A stretch of DNA of 47,408 bases from Candidatus Pacearchaeota archaeon (GCA_018304145.1 JAGVWU010000002.1:1-47408); one strand, 5' to 3'. Positions 6,734-14,707 are shown, numbered from the stretch's first letter. The notes: generated by a model from the letters alone, not told the origin. Program-made: numbers and translations.

Positions 6734-7501
6734 TTAATTTGTAAATGCTTTTGTTTGCTCGCAGTATTTTCCAAACTCACACCATTTGCATAAAGGGCTT
6801 GGAGAAGCAGGATAAATTGTTGTAGATTCTATTTTATTTATCAGGTTTATAATATCCTGCTTCAGGCTTTCCAGCTGCTCTTCTGTTCTTTTTGAAATCA
6901 TTTTTTGATTAAAATCAAGAAAATGCCAGATTAAATGAACATCTGATGCATTAAATTCTTTTCTTATTCCTATAGAATACAAGGCTAACTGCCGGTCTTT
7001 GTTTAATTCCTCTTGAGTTTTTATTGAACCGGTTTTATAGTCATGAATCTCAAAAATATTAGATTCATTATTATGAACAAGCCTGTCAATATAACCCTGA
7101 AGCATATATTTTCCATCATTATTTAGGTCTATTGTCACCTGATGCTCTATTGCTATTGTATTATCCAAAAAAGGATAATTTTTAATAAAGTAATCTATTA
7201 AAAACTTGATTCCTTTGTCAAAATAATATTCAAAAGTCAGATTAGTGTTGACAATTTTTATTTCTTCTTTAAAATCTCTTTTCCAAGATTTTGCATAGTA
7301 TTCTATTGCATCTTCTAGCTGCAGATTTCGCTTTTCAAGAATTTTTAAATATAACCATTCTAAAGTTTCATGCACTTTTTCTCCCAAATATGCCTCTATT
7401 GTACATTCTATTTCAGGAGTCAATTTATCAATGTATCTGAATTTAAATTTTAATGGGCATTGTTCAAAAGCAGAGATTCTTGAATGTGAATAGATTGTCA
7501 T
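6734..7501 (-). CDS. RecB-family PD-(D/E)XK exonuclease with Fe-S cysteines
   Basis: This 255-residue protein fits the Cas4/RecB-like nuclease group. It has SRISAFEQCPLKFKFRY (7-23), a GEKVHETLE motif with H44, the catalytic core GYIDRL (D139) and HDYKTG (D154, K156), and the QxxxY motif QLALY (171-175). Four cysteines (15, 238, 241, 247 in CKWCEFGKYC) match the 4Fe-4S cluster that pins the two ends of the fold. It probably trims DNA ends in repair. It is a lone gene beside the DGR, with no cas genes nearby. TTTTATAT near 7535-7542 gives a short leader. Confidence 0.88.
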   Translation of the reverse strand: MTIYSHSRISAFEQCPLKFKFRYIDKLTPEIECTIEAYLGEKVHETLEWLYLKILEKRNLQLEDAIEYYAKSWKRDFKEEIKIVNTNLTFEYYFDKGIKFLIDYFIKNYPFLDNTIAIEHQVTIDLNNDGKYMLQGYIDRLVHNNESNIFEIHDYKTGSIKTQEELNKDRQLALYSIGIRKEFNASDVHLIWHFLDFNQKMISKRTEEQLESLKQDIINLINKIESTTIYPASPSPLCKWCEFGKYCEQTKAFTN

Positions 7502-7825
7502 TTTCTTTTTGGGATTAATTATTTTAATAAAGAGAATATAAAAGGGTTTCTATTTTGAAGATTATGTATTAGTCCTGTATTTTACTGAAATTATTTAATG
7601 GTAGCCATAGGGTTGCTTTTATGAAATTAAAAGGAGCAATTTATTAAGCAAAAAAACTGATAAATAAAAGGTCTATCCTGTAAGTTTAGATAAAACAGGA
7701 TTAAGACAAATATTCTGTTTAAAGAAATCTAGAAAAATTTATAAATTGCTTTTATCTGATGATTATACTTCAATTATATTTGAAGTTAAGAATAAGTTTA
7801 AAAAGGAGAGTAAATTAAAAAATAT
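7502..7825. other. 324-bp intergenic region with small hairpins
   Basis: This gap separates divergent genes and shows no convincing reading frame. It holds the promoter of the minus-strand nuclease, an inverted repeat ATCCTGT/ACAGGAT (7675-7681 with 7695-7701), and ACTTCAA/TTGAAGT (7767-7773 with 7780-7786) about 40 bases before the plus-strand secreted-protein gene. AAAGGAG at 7802-7808 lies about 17 bases before that start, farther than usual. Confidence 0.5.
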
Positions 7826-8752
7826 ATGAAAAAAATAATTTTTGGAATAATGATATTATTTTTGTTGCCAGGATTTGTTAGTTCTGCATCTGCATTAGAA
7901 ACAAATACTTATAGCAAGAGCTTTCTTGGAAAAACAATTCCTGAAGAAGTTCAGTATCAAAATTGCGATGCAGCAAAATCTTGTCTAGATGGATTAGAGT
8001 GTTATATTCTACCTGGCATGGGAAGCCCAAAATGTGTTAATCCAAATCCTTGCTCTTATTATCAATGCACAGGAAATACCGAATGTTCAGTTTTAGAAAC
8101 TTATCCTCCAAAAGTTATGTGCAGTTGCAAAGGAGGCACATGTTTATCTTCTTCAATTCAATCTGGCTGTGTTATTTCTAAAAATCTTGAAACTAGAAAA
8201 GAATCAATAGTATGTCCAACAGAACAACCTATTGAAACTTCAGTAACTTTTTCTGGAGAAACAACAGGATTTCAAGGTACAATAAGCGGTGGTGAAGAAG
8301 GTACTTATGCCAATGGAACATCTGTGATCATAGCTAAAGAAGAAAATGTAGAAAATGGAGTGATGATAAAAATAGGTCCAATTGAATTTGAAACTTTTGA
8401 AGAAGTAACTGTTCAGAATTCAAAATTATACATGAAAACTTCTAATGGAAAAAATACAGAAATAAAAATAGCTCCTGAAACTGCATCAGAAAAAGCATTG
8501 GAAAGGCTTAATTTAAAAGTTTGCTCTGTTGAAAATAATTGCACTATTGTCCTGAAAGAAGTTGGAAAACAAGAGGAAATAAAAACTGCTTATGAATTTC
8601 AAGCAGAAAAAATAGGAAAGATTTTGGGATTGTTTAATGCTAGAATGGAATTAATGACTCAGGTTGATGCTGAATCAGGTGAAGTTATTAAAGATGAAAA
8701 GCCATGGTGGGTGGGAATGTTTTCTGAAAGCAAAGAAGAAAGTTCAGAATAA
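7826..8752 (+). CDS. secreted cysteine-rich protein, unknown function
   Basis: This 308-residue protein starts with a clear signal peptide (MKKIIFGIMILFLLPGFVSS, cleavage probably near residues 20-24). A cysteine-rich section of roughly residues 48-132 holds about 13 cysteines (CDAAKSCLDGLEC, CSYYQCTGNTEC, CSCKGGTC) and probably folds with disulfides outside the cell. A threonine/glycine-rich part follows, then a beta-rich part (VMIKIGPIEFETFEEVTV), and an acidic tail. No C-terminal anchor is seen, so it is released or bound to the surface by partners. I do not recognise a named family. Confidence 0.8.
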   Translation: MKKIIFGIMILFLLPGFVSSASALETNTYSKSFLGKTIPEEVQYQNCDAAKSCLDGLECYILPGMGSPKCVNPNPCSYYQCTGNTECSVLETYPPKVMCSCKGGTCLSSSIQSGCVISKNLETRKESIVCPTEQPIETSVTFSGETTGFQGTISGGEEGTYANGTSVIIAKEENVENGVMIKIGPIEFETFEEVTVQNSKLYMKTSNGKNTEIKIAPETASEKALERLNLKVCSVENNCTIVLKEVGKQEEIKTAYEFQAEKIGKILGLFNARMELMTQVDAESGEVIKDEKPWWVGMFSESKEESSE

Positions 8753-8868
8753 TTATTTAATTTTGATTACCACTTAAAAATTACTTTTATTTTTGGTGTA
8801 ACTACTTTCAAGATTTTCTGTATTTAAATATAATTAAACTAAAAAACATATTTTTCTATGCAAGATTG

Positions 8869-8876
8869 TATATAAA
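8869..8876 (+). promoter_or_regulatory. TATA box of the small gene at 8901
   Basis: TATATAAA is centred 28 bases before ATG 8901, the archaeal spacing for a leaderless mRNA. It supports the short reading frame that follows as a real gene. Confidence 0.55.
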
Positions 8877-8900
8877 GAAAAATAACTTTGCTAATCTATA

Positions 8901-9077
8901 ATGGAGGATAATATGATATTGGAATTATCTTTTGGTGTTGTTGGGGGGGCAAATTTAGGTTTGGAGAAATCTTGGGGATTAATTCAAAACCTAATGATAA
9001 AATACCCTCATGCAACTTGGAAGAAAATAATCAATTGGAAAAAAGGCAGAGGAAAATATATTATTGAAATTGATTAA
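8901..9077 (+). CDS. small hypothetical protein (58 aa)
   Basis: A 58-residue frame begins at ATG 8901 and ends TAA 9075-9077. The product has a glycine-rich start (ELSFGVVGGANLGLEKSWGL) and a basic, tryptophan-bearing end (ATWKKIINWKKGRGKYIIEID). A TATA box at the right distance supports it. ATG codon 5 is an alternative start. I recognise no family. It is convergent with the superoxide reductase gene. Confidence 0.55.
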   Translation: MEDNMILELSFGVVGGANLGLEKSWGLIQNLMIKYPHATWKKIINWKKGRGKYIIEID

Positions 9078-9130
9078 CTTGTTTTTTATCCATTTCTAAT
9101 TCTACTTAGAGGGTTCTATAACGATTTTGT

Positions 9131-9520
9131 TTAATTACTGGACTTCCACAACCCATGCAGATTGCAGTGCTCTCTGGCAAATAAAACATTATCAAACGGA
9201 AGGCAGAATTCTGCTTCAGGTTTTTCACCTGGATTTAAGAATTTCTTATCAGATTTATTATCTTGGGTTATGACTTCTATCCATTCTATGTAATGCTCTT
9301 CTACCATCGGATGAGGAACGCTTCCGATTTTTACAATTATACCTTTATTTGTTCTTTCTATAACTGGAACATGTTTTTCTTTTGAAGCATCAACTGTATT
9401 TTCTTTAAGAAGAATCATTAGCTGTCCGCAACAGAAAAGAGAATTATCATGACCTTCATGTAAAATCTCAACTATATTTCCGCAAATTTCGCATTTGTAG
9501 ATTTGATTTTTTTCGGTCAT
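9131..9520 (-). CDS. dfx: desulfoferrodoxin-type superoxide reductase
   Basis: This 129-residue protein reduces superoxide to peroxide without making oxygen, as in anaerobes. The N-terminal desulforedoxin domain has the rubredoxin-like iron site C10, C13, C30, C31 (CEIC...CC). The catalytic domain has the iron ligands H50, H70, H76, C119 and H122 within [20 protein letters not shown] and EHCNLHG. E49, just before H50, lies in the usual glutamate-lysine-histidine loop of the active site. ATTTAAAC near 9542-9549 lies about 25 bases upstream, so the mRNA is leaderless. Its presence suggests an anaerobe exposed to oxygen. Confidence 0.95.
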   Translation of the reverse strand: MTEKNQIYKCEICGNIVEILHEGHDNSLFCCGQLMILLKENTVDASKEKHVPVIERTNKGIIVKIGSVPHPMVEEHYIEWIEVITQDNKSDKKFLNPGEKPEAEFCLPFDNVLFAREHCNLHGLWKSSN

Positions 9521-9558
9521 ATTGATAATAATTGTTCTTTGTTTAAATAGGTTATGAA

Positions 9559-9738
9559 TTATTTAACATCCTCTAAATCCGCTTCTGCCTGTTCTAAATT
9601 AAAGGCAGCTTTTCCTAAAGATTTTTGCTTTTCTCCTTTGTGATTTTTTGCTTCTTCTAAAACCAAACTTTCTGCAAGAGTTATATGCTCTTCGGCTAAT
9701 TCGAGATTTTCTTTTGATTTGTTTCTCTTTTTTCGCAT
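9559..9738 (-). CDS. small helical protein (59 aa)
   Basis: A 59-residue frame starts at ATG (9736-9738) and ends at 9559. The product ([20 protein letters not shown]...) is a basic head followed by a strongly amphipathic, alanine/glutamate-rich helix with heptad-like spacing, likely a short coiled coil. TTATAAAG at 9761-9768 is centred 26 bases upstream, the expected promoter position. It has no known family that I recognise. It lies between the SOR gene and another orphan on the same strand. Confidence 0.65.
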   Translation of the reverse strand: MRKKRNKSKENLELAEEHITLAESLVLEEAKNHKGEKQKSLGKAAFNLEQAEADLEDVK

Positions 9739-9780
9739 AGAACTAAGAAAGGATTGAGGATTATAAAGTTTGTTGTGAAA

Positions 9781-10155
9781 TTAACCAAGGCTGATTTTGG
9801 TTGTTCTTGTTAAAGGAACAATTCCAGAAATCATTCCATTGTGATATAATGTCAAAGCAGGTTTTCCTACTAAACTATCAGGATCAAAAACTTCCGGCAC
9901 AAAGAATATGTTATAGGCTTTAGCTAATGTTTCAAAATCTTTTTTAGAATAACTTATCGCGGAGCCCCCAGAACAGTCTTTTCCTGCTTCATTATTTATT
10001 TCTATCAAGACTTTTTCAGATTCATTAAAATTAACTCTATTGCATCGAGCTCCACCTACATAAGGATAAACACCAGTAATAATTGCAATAAATCCTACTT
10101 TATCATCTAAGCTTTGTTTCGGTATTGGTTGTCTTGTTGTTAAAGTTATTTTCAT
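9781..10155 (-). CDS. hypothetical protein (124 aa)
   Basis: This soluble 124-residue protein has no signal peptide and no recognised motif. Notable parts are a glycine-rich GVYPYVGGARCNRVNF, a two-cysteine pattern (C38, C60) and DCSGGSAISYSKKDFETLAKAYN, with a beta-rich C terminus (KPALTLYHNGMISGIVPLTRT). TTTATTAA near 10175-10183 lies about 25 bases upstream. It precedes the small helical protein and SOR on the same strand, each with its own promoter. The function is unknown. Confidence 0.75.
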   Translation of the reverse strand: MKITLTTRQPIPKQSLDDKVGFIAIITGVYPYVGGARCNRVNFNESEKVLIEINNEAGKDCSGGSAISYSKKDFETLAKAYNIFFVPEVFDPDSLVGKPALTLYHNGMISGIVPLTRTTKISLG

Positions 10156-10246
10156 TTAATTAAAGAAAAAAAGAGATTAATAAAGATTTCTATAAATTTT
10201 CACTACTGGATACTCTTACAATTCATCTAGAGAACTTTTTCTAATT

Positions 10247-10645
10247 CTAAGATAATCTTATTTTTATTTTATTATTTAATTCTTTATCAAGTCTTGGATA
10301 AAATGTTTCTGTTTCAAATCTAGAATGATTAATGAATACTATTTTTAGATTATCTATTTTAGGAGAAAGATTAAAATCAATGTCCTTTTCAATTTTGTCT
10401 ATTAATTCATTGATTTCTTTATGCTCTTTTATTAGCCTAATTAAATCTTTTTTTCCTCTCACCTTGATTACCCTTTCAAAAATAATTGTTTCTTCTTGAA
10501 AAAAATGTCTTTGAACTGCTTCTCTAAATTTATTTAAAAGAGTTTTGGTTATAAAAAAATCAGTTTGTTGTTTTTCACCTATTTCGCTTAATAATCTTAA
10601 AAGTTTTATATGTTCCTGAATCATTAATTCATTTATTGTCACCAT
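10247..10645 (-). CDS. hemerythrin-like (HHE) protein
   Basis: This 132-residue helical protein carries the HHE cation-binding pattern: H12 (EHIKLL), H47 and E51 (HFFQEE), H75 (KEHKEI), and H107 with E111 (NHSRFETE). These match the di-iron ligands of hemerythrins, which bind oxygen or sense it or NO. The length is typical. Its start overlaps the upstream HTH gene by 17 bases, so they are translationally linked. Together with superoxide reductase it suggests an oxygen-handling neighbourhood. Confidence 0.85.
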   Translation of the reverse strand: MVTINELMIQEHIKLLRLLSEIGEKQQTDFFITKTLLNKFREAVQRHFFQEETIIFERVIKVRGKKDLIRLIKEHKEINELIDKIEKDIDFNLSPKIDNLKIVFINHSRFETETFYPRLDKELNNKIKIRLS

Positions 10646-10964
10646 ATTTTAAATAATAATCTACAGTATTCTTCCCCAATTTCATTATTTTTGCTATTTC
10701 TCTTATTGATTTTTTATCTTGCAGGTATAATTTCTTGAAAGTTTCCTTAGGAAAATCTAATAAATATTTTTTACGAGATTTACAATAAAAATCATAATCT
10801 TTTTTTAATTTTAATTTAGAAACCATATAATTAATACCTCCTTCATCCCTACTTAAGGCTACAACTAAATCTTTATTTAGAATGTTTTCATAATTTTCTT
10901 TTAGAAAATTAATCTCTTTTTGTGTCCAATTCTTTTTGAAGATATTGTTAGGACATTTGAACAT
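10629..10964 (-). CDS. small two-part HTH DNA-binding protein
   Basis: This 111-residue protein has a SANT/Myb-like N-terminal half (WTQKEINFLKENYENILNKDLVVAL) and a C-terminal helix-turn-helix (LYLQDKKSIREIAKIMKLGKNTVDYYLKYG). Such proteins are often regulators. It lies 10 bases after the Xer recombinase and overlaps the hemerythrin gene, so it sits inside a four-gene run and may control it or sense iron or oxygen with its partner. The specific target is unknown. Confidence 0.75.
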   Translation of the reverse strand: MFKCPNNIFKKNWTQKEINFLKENYENILNKDLVVALSRDEGGINYMVSKLKLKKDYDFYCKSRKKYLLDFPKETFKKLYLQDKKSIREIAKIMKLGKNTVDYYLKYGDNK

Positions 10965-10974
10965 ATAAACTTAA

Positions 10975-11793
10975 CTACAAGCTATCAAAAGGGCTAGAAA
11001 TCTTCTTCAATTCCGTCGATGAAACATGAGTATACCGCTCAGTCGTGGTGAGCGAACTATGTCCGAGTAAGAGTTGTATCTTTCTAATATCCGTTCCATT
11101 TTCCAATAAATGGGTAGCGTATGAATGTCTTAATGTGTGGCAGTGCACATGTTTATTTATTCCGGCTTTGATTGCTGCTTTCTGAATTATTTTTTGAATA
11201 TTGCGTGTTGTTAGAGGTTTTACCTCTGAAAAAACATATTTCCAATTTTTTCTTTTTTCCAGATACTTTTTTAATTTGCTGGACAATTTTTTTGCTAATA
11301 TAATCATCCTGTCTTTCTTTCCTTTACCACTTCTTACCCAACCAGTGTTTTCATTGAGATCTAAATCACCTGGTTTTAGGTTCACTAATTCTGATACTCG
11401 AAGTCCTGAAGAATAGAGCATCTGCATTATTAATCTAGATTTTTTTGTGAAGGCAGTATCAATTAATTTAATCACTTCTTCTTTTGTTAAAACTGTTGGA
11501 ATTTTTTTTTCGTTTTTTGGGCGTTTGACTCCAGAGGTAGGATCTTTTCCAAGCAAATTAGTATATGCAAATTTAATAGATGATAAAAATAAAATGTTTG
11601 AAATAGGTGCTTTATCTGACATCTTGTCAGCTAAAAACAACTTCACATCCGGTTGTTCAATTTCCTCAGGTTGTTTGTTTAAATGTTCCAACAGCTGTTT
11701 GTTAAACAACAGATAGTTCCTTAAAGTATAGGGTGATAATTTAGATATTTTTATTTCTGTTTCAAGGCGCTTGAGAAATTCTTGAGGAGTCAT
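10975..11793 (-). CDS. xerA: tyrosine recombinase, XerA-like
   Basis: This 272-residue enzyme has an N-terminal SAM-like core-binding domain and a catalytic domain with the full set R132 (GLRVSEL), K157 (SGKGKKDR), H219 and R222 (HTLRHSYATH), H245 (LLGHSSLTTT) and nucleophile Y254. The length and the absence of extra domains fit archaeal XerA, which resolves chromosome dimers at dif; a mobile-element integrase is the alternative. It overlaps the upstream 2H phosphoesterase gene by 4 bases (ATGA). No adjacent attachment-site pair was found. Confidence 0.9.
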   Translation of the reverse strand: MTPQEFLKRLETEIKISKLSPYTLRNYLLFNKQLLEHLNKQPEEIEQPDVKLFLADKMSDKAPISNILFLSSIKFAYTNLLGKDPTSGVKRPKNEKKIPTVLTKEEVIKLIDTAFTKKSRLIMQMLYSSGLRVSELVNLKPGDLDLNENTGWVRSGKGKKDRMIILAKKLSSKLKKYLEKRKNWKYVFSEVKPLTTRNIQKIIQKAAIKAGINKHVHCHTLRHSYATHLLENGTDIRKIQLLLGHSSLTTTERYTHVSSTELKKISSPFDSL

Positions 11794-12305
11794 TTTAGAT
11801 AGAAATTTTTTATTTTTTTAATAGAATCATCATTATTTAAAGTTAACAACGATATTTTATTAACTTTAAATTTAATTTGTATGGGTTGTTTTTTTAATTC
11901 TTTAATCACAGAATCAATTTGTTTTTTATTTTTAAAAATACCAAGAGAAATATGAGGAATATAAACAGGAAGTTTTGGATTTTTGAGCCCCTCTAATATA
12001 CCTAAATTTAATTTCCTGTATAAATCCATTATTTTCTTTTTATTTTTATTAATTAATAAATAAAGATAATATTCATGTTTTGATTTTTTTAATCCTTTTA
12101 ATAAAATATTAAATTTTTTTGTAATTTCAATAGAATTTTTTATATGTGTCTCTAAGGATTTTTCATCATTTACAGAGAAGGTATAAACTAAAGTAATATG
12201 TGGTTTGTATTTTTTATAATCTGGATGATACTTCTTCAAAATTGTCCTTATTTTCCTGTTGTCTATAAAGACTACAAGAGCCCTTTTTTCCTTTTTCATA
12301 CACAA
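11790..12305 (-). CDS. 2H phosphoesterase (LigT / RNA 2',3'-cyclic phosphodiesterase family)
   Basis: This 171-residue protein has the two signature motifs of the 2H superfamily, PHITL (H36, T38) and PHISL (H118, S120), about 80 residues apart as expected. Members open 2',3'-cyclic phosphates or join 2'-5' RNA ends, so it probably acts in tRNA or other RNA repair. It is the first gene of a minus-strand run with xerA, the HTH gene and hemerythrin, overlapping xerA by 4 bases. ATG codon 3 is an alternative start. Confidence 0.85.
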   Translation of the reverse strand: MCMKKEKRALVVFIDNRKIRTILKKYHPDYKKYKPHITLVYTFSVNDEKSLETHIKNSIEITKKFNILLKGLKKSKHEYYLYLLINKNKKKIMDLYRKLNLGILEGLKNPKLPVYIPHISLGIFKNKKQIDSVIKELKKQPIQIKFKVNKISLLTLNNDDSIKKIKNFYLK

Positions 12306-12457
12306 AAATGTGCGAACTTCTTTATAAAACTACTGCTTTTTGATAGATTTACTAATAAATGTCAAAGAAAAAACAAACAAAACAAATTGGAAAAAGGATT
12401 ACCAAAAAATAAAAAATTTTAAAAAATAAAAAATAAAATGAATATGTTTTATCTCAC

Positions 12458-12787
12458 TTAGAATTCTTCCTGATTTTGAGATTTTTTGTTTCTGAAACAA
12501 TCTCTGCACAGAACTGGTTTTCCTTCAACTGGCTTGAAAGGAACTTCGCATTCTTGCTTGCATTCTGCGCAAACAGCTTTATGCATTTCTCTCTCTCGTC
12601 TTCTAAATTGAGGTCTTCCAAAAGATCTTCTTGGTCTTGATTTTTTAAAACAATCATTACATCTGACAGGCCTTCCTTCTTTAGGTTCAAAAGGAACTTC
12701 ACATTCCTGGCCACAATCAGAACAAATTGCTTTATAGCTTACTCGACTTAAAGAATCTTCAGAACTATCGTCTTGAAATCTTCCCAT
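12458..12787 (-). CDS. tandem CxxC zinc-ribbon protein
   Basis: This 109-residue protein carries two near-identical modules: YKAICSDCGQECEVPFEPKE with RCNDCF, then HKAVCAECKQECEVPFKPVE with LCRDCF. Each has CxxC, a further Cys and CxxC, the small zinc-ribbon repeat often seen in archaeal and candidate-phyla proteins. A basic linker (RPRRSFGRPQFRRRERE) could bind nucleic acid. A strong GGAGG seven bases before ATG and a TTTTTAAA box near 12836-12843 show it is transcribed alone. Another frame covers much of the same span but lacks this repeat logic. Confidence 0.85.
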   Translation of the reverse strand: MGRFQDDSSEDSLSRVSYKAICSDCGQECEVPFEPKEGRPVRCNDCFKKSRPRRSFGRPQFRRREREMHKAVCAECKQECEVPFKPVEGKPVLCRDCFRNKKSQNQEEF

Positions 12788-13105
12788 TTAATTTCCTCCA
12801 TTATACTAAAACTAATTGGATTAGAATTAAAGGGTTTAAAAACATTTGGGTGATTTAAAAATCAATTATTATAGTGAAGAATTTCTTGCCCATAGTTCAA
12901 AGAAATTCTCTTTTTCTTATTATTAGTGTTATAAAATCAAAAATTAGAGAAAGTTATAGCAATAGTTAAATGGTAAGCAAAATCTTGTTAAGCATCCTGT
13001 AAGTAACAGAAATAGTAAGGTTTTTATATGCATGAAGTTCTTGCTTTTGCTTAAAAGTTTTAATTTAGGAGAAAGCTTTAAAAACTATTTTGAATTCTAT
13101 TGTTT
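12788..13105. other. 318-bp intergenic region with a 10-bp-stem hairpin
   Basis: No reading frame is convincing here. The region holds the promoter of the zinc-ribbon gene, an inverted repeat AGAATTTCTT/AAGAAATTCT (12878-12887 with 12900-12909) followed by a T-rich stretch, and the first copy of a three-copy intergenic repeat (13021-13060). CTTTAAAAAC near 13074-13083 fits as the promoter of the small membrane protein downstream. Confidence 0.5.
13021..13060 (+). repeat. intergenic repeat, copy 1
   Basis: The core at 13030-13057 (GCATGAAGTTCTTGC then TTTTGCTTAAAAG) is identical at 26 of 28 positions to copy 3 at 15193-15235. It lies upstream of a plus-strand gene. It has a weak self-complementary arrangement GCA...TGC. 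Confidence 0.7.
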
Positions 13106-13294
13106 ATGACTATAATAAGTTTAGAACTCTTATTTACTTTCCTTGTTTTATTCTGTATAGGAGCATACTACATTGGAAAGAAGAAAAACATTCTCTTACT
13201 TAAAAGTCTAGGACAAAGAGGATTCTTTATATCCTTGTTTCTATTAGTTTTTGAAACACTCATAATGATTAAGAGAGGGGTTAGGTTTGACTGA
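13106..13294 (+). CDS. small membrane protein (62 aa)
   Basis: From ATG 13106 the 62-residue product has two membrane segments, about residues 3-23 and 38-55 (LELLFTFLVLFCIGAYYIG and FFISLFLLVFETLIMI), joined by a basic loop. A TTG two codons upstream is possible but less likely: a TATA-like CTTTAAAAAC lies 26 bases before the ATG. I do not recognise a family. It stands alone in an orphan-rich zone. Confidence 0.65.
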   Translation: MTIISLELLFTFLVLFCIGAYYIGKKKNILLLKSLGQRGFFISLFLLVFETLIMIKRGVRFD

Positions 13295-13539
13295 TTAAAA
13301 GATAAGGATTGATTTTTTATCACTACATTTATTAATTTTCTTAAATTTTTCTTAGTTTTATATACTACAATTACTTAGCTAAAGGTTCTTAGAGATGATT
13401 AAAAGTTGTTGCATGAGGAAAAATGAATTTTAGGAAGCTTTGCTAACCTAAAATTCTGACATAGGTTGTTAATGTTAATTCTCAATTAGATGGGGCTTCA
13501 GAGGGTTGTTATGGAGAGTAATAAAATATAAATAGAGGA
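13295..13539. other. intergenic region with a perfect 10-bp hairpin
   Basis: No gene is seen. An inverted repeat GAATTTTAGG/CCTAAAATTC (13425-13434 with 13447-13456, 12-base loop) stands out. A TATA-like AAAATATAAATAG near 13524-13535 and a GAGGAG at 13536-13541 precede the reading frame below. Confidence 0.5.
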
Positions 13540-13653
13540 GATTATTGTTGGATAAGTATAGAAAATGATGCTTATAATGATTTAATTAATGCATTTCATG
13601 GCAAGGTTTACAGAAATAAAGATGGAACTCTTACTTATGAATTTGATGAATCT

Positions 13654-13917
13654 ATGACACATCAGAGGTTTGGAAGAGATGGTAATGTTGGACCAACATT
13701 TTTAGTTTTTAAAGAAACTAATAGAGTTACAGGACAAGAAACATATTTAGATATTCAGTCACTTTGGACTTTGCAAGGACTTGAACTTGTAGCAGATGAA
13801 TCAGAGCTTGCAAAACTTGATCCAGTTGCAGCTGAAGAAGCAAGAACTCATTATTTAAGAGTTGATGGAACTTACATGATTAGAAAATTGGAAATTTTAG
13901 CAAGGCATGGGCGCTAA
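13654..13917 (+). CDS. hypothetical protein, start uncertain or 5' end lost
   Basis: From ATG 13654 the product is an 87-residue soluble protein (MTHQRFGRDGNVGPTFLVFK...) ending ILARHGR. The same frame stays open and coding-like for about 40 more codons upstream (W-I-S-I-E-N-D-A-Y-N-D-L-I-N-A-F, then HGKVYRNKDGTLTYEFDES), back to a stop near 13521, but contains no ATG, GTG or TTG there. A GAGGAG and a TATA-like box sit just before that extension, near an ATA codon at 13552. Either a rare start codon is used, or the gene is 5'-damaged. No family is recognised. Confidence 0.6.
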   Translation: MTHQRFGRDGNVGPTFLVFKETNRVTGQETYLDIQSLWTLQGLELVADESELAKLDPVAAEEARTHYLRVDGTYMIRKLEILARHGR

Positions 13918-14257
13918 AAACCTCCTGCAAAACCTCATTTTTAACCGAGTGCCGACAATATACATTGTGCGAAGTTCTCACGAATAAATACTGATTTTAT
14001 TGAAAAAATGATTTAAAAGCGAAAAATAGAGGGTTTTTATTGATTTTGAATTATATTGTCCAAAAGTTTTGGAATAAATATAACTTCGCAAAACTCATTA
14101 TTGTTTAATTCTTATTTTTAATCTTTAGAGGTTTTATTGAAAAAAGCTCTTGTTTGATTTCTTAAATTTAGATTCTGAATTAAAAAAAGATGTTTTAAAA
14201 TATTTGTTAATTTTGAGCATCTTTGAAAATAATGTTTTGTTAATAGTTTATATATGC
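13918..14257. other. 340-bp intergenic region with an interrupted palindrome
   Basis: I see no gene. An imperfect inverted repeat spans 14051-14083 (TTATATT..CCAAAA and TTTTGG....AATATAA). Two GCGAAGTT words occur in opposite orientation near 13968 and 14084. The spacing and symmetry do not match a dif site clearly. Confidence 0.45.
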
Positions 14258-14566
14258 CTAATCTGTTTTAGGTGTGCTTATTCCATAATCAGTTTTAGGT
14301 GTGCTTATTCCATAATCAGTTTTAGGTGTGCTTATTCCATAATCAGTTCTAGGATCTTCCCATTGATAATGAATATCTTTTATATGTGCAATACTTCCTG
14401 GGATGATTTTACCTGAACTATCTCTTAATTGATAAAAACCTTCTTGAATCAGTTCACCTTCATGATCATATTTTGGATAATCTTCTGAGACAAAGTCTTT
14501 TGGTGCATCAATTATATCACCAAGACTATAATTTCCACCAATTATTGCAGGTTCTCTTTCATTCAT
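14258..14566 (-). CDS. hypothetical protein with a tandem-repeat C terminus
   Basis: This 102-residue protein has a 70-residue soluble head (MNEREPAIIGGNYSLGDIID...) and a tail of three and a third copies of the nine-residue unit TDYGISTPK, encoded by perfect or near-perfect 27-bp repeats. The tail can lengthen or shorten by slippage without a frameshift. The stop codon is TAG. CTTTAAATATTC near 14585-14596 lies about 25 bases upstream (leaderless). No family is recognised. Confidence 0.65.
   Translation of the reverse strand: MNEREPAIIGGNYSLGDIIDAPKDFVSEDYPKYDHEGELIQEGFYQLRDSSGKIIPGSIAHIKDIHYQWEDPRTDYGISTPKTDYGISTPKTDYGISTPKTD
14262..14351. repeat. 27-bp tandem repeat, about 3.3 copies
   Basis: Units begin at 14271, 14298 and 14325 with a partial copy before them. 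The third differs by a single T-to-C change. It encodes the TDYGISTPK repeats of the protein on the minus strand. The unit is a multiple of three, so copy-number change keeps the frame. Confidence 0.85.
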
Positions 14567-14707
14567 TTAAGTAATAAATATATAGAATATTTAAAGATGA
14601 TTATATTAATAAAATAAGTTCTATAAAAAACATTTTTATTTATTTTACTAATTTTGTTTTTTATGAATTTTCCTGGTTTTTTCTGTATTTTTCCTTGATT
14701 TTACATG

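Noticed and set aside
6734-7501. cas4 gene
   Set aside because: The motifs and cysteines fit the wider RecB/Cas4 group, but no other cas gene or array is in the window, so a general repair role is more likely.
11641-11715. CTGTTT/AAACAG words inside xerA as regulatory repeats
   Set aside because: They are few, encode ordinary residues of the core-binding domain, and show no palindrome or repeat spacing.
12359-12412. 17-codon basic peptide (MSKKKQTKQIGKRITKK)
   Set aside because: A TATA box lies about 34 bases upstream, but the frame is very short and of low complexity; chance cannot be excluded.
13955-14095. dif or attachment site for the Xer recombinase
   Set aside because: Two GCGAAGTT words in opposite orientation and an interrupted palindrome are present, but arm length and spacer do not match a dif layout.
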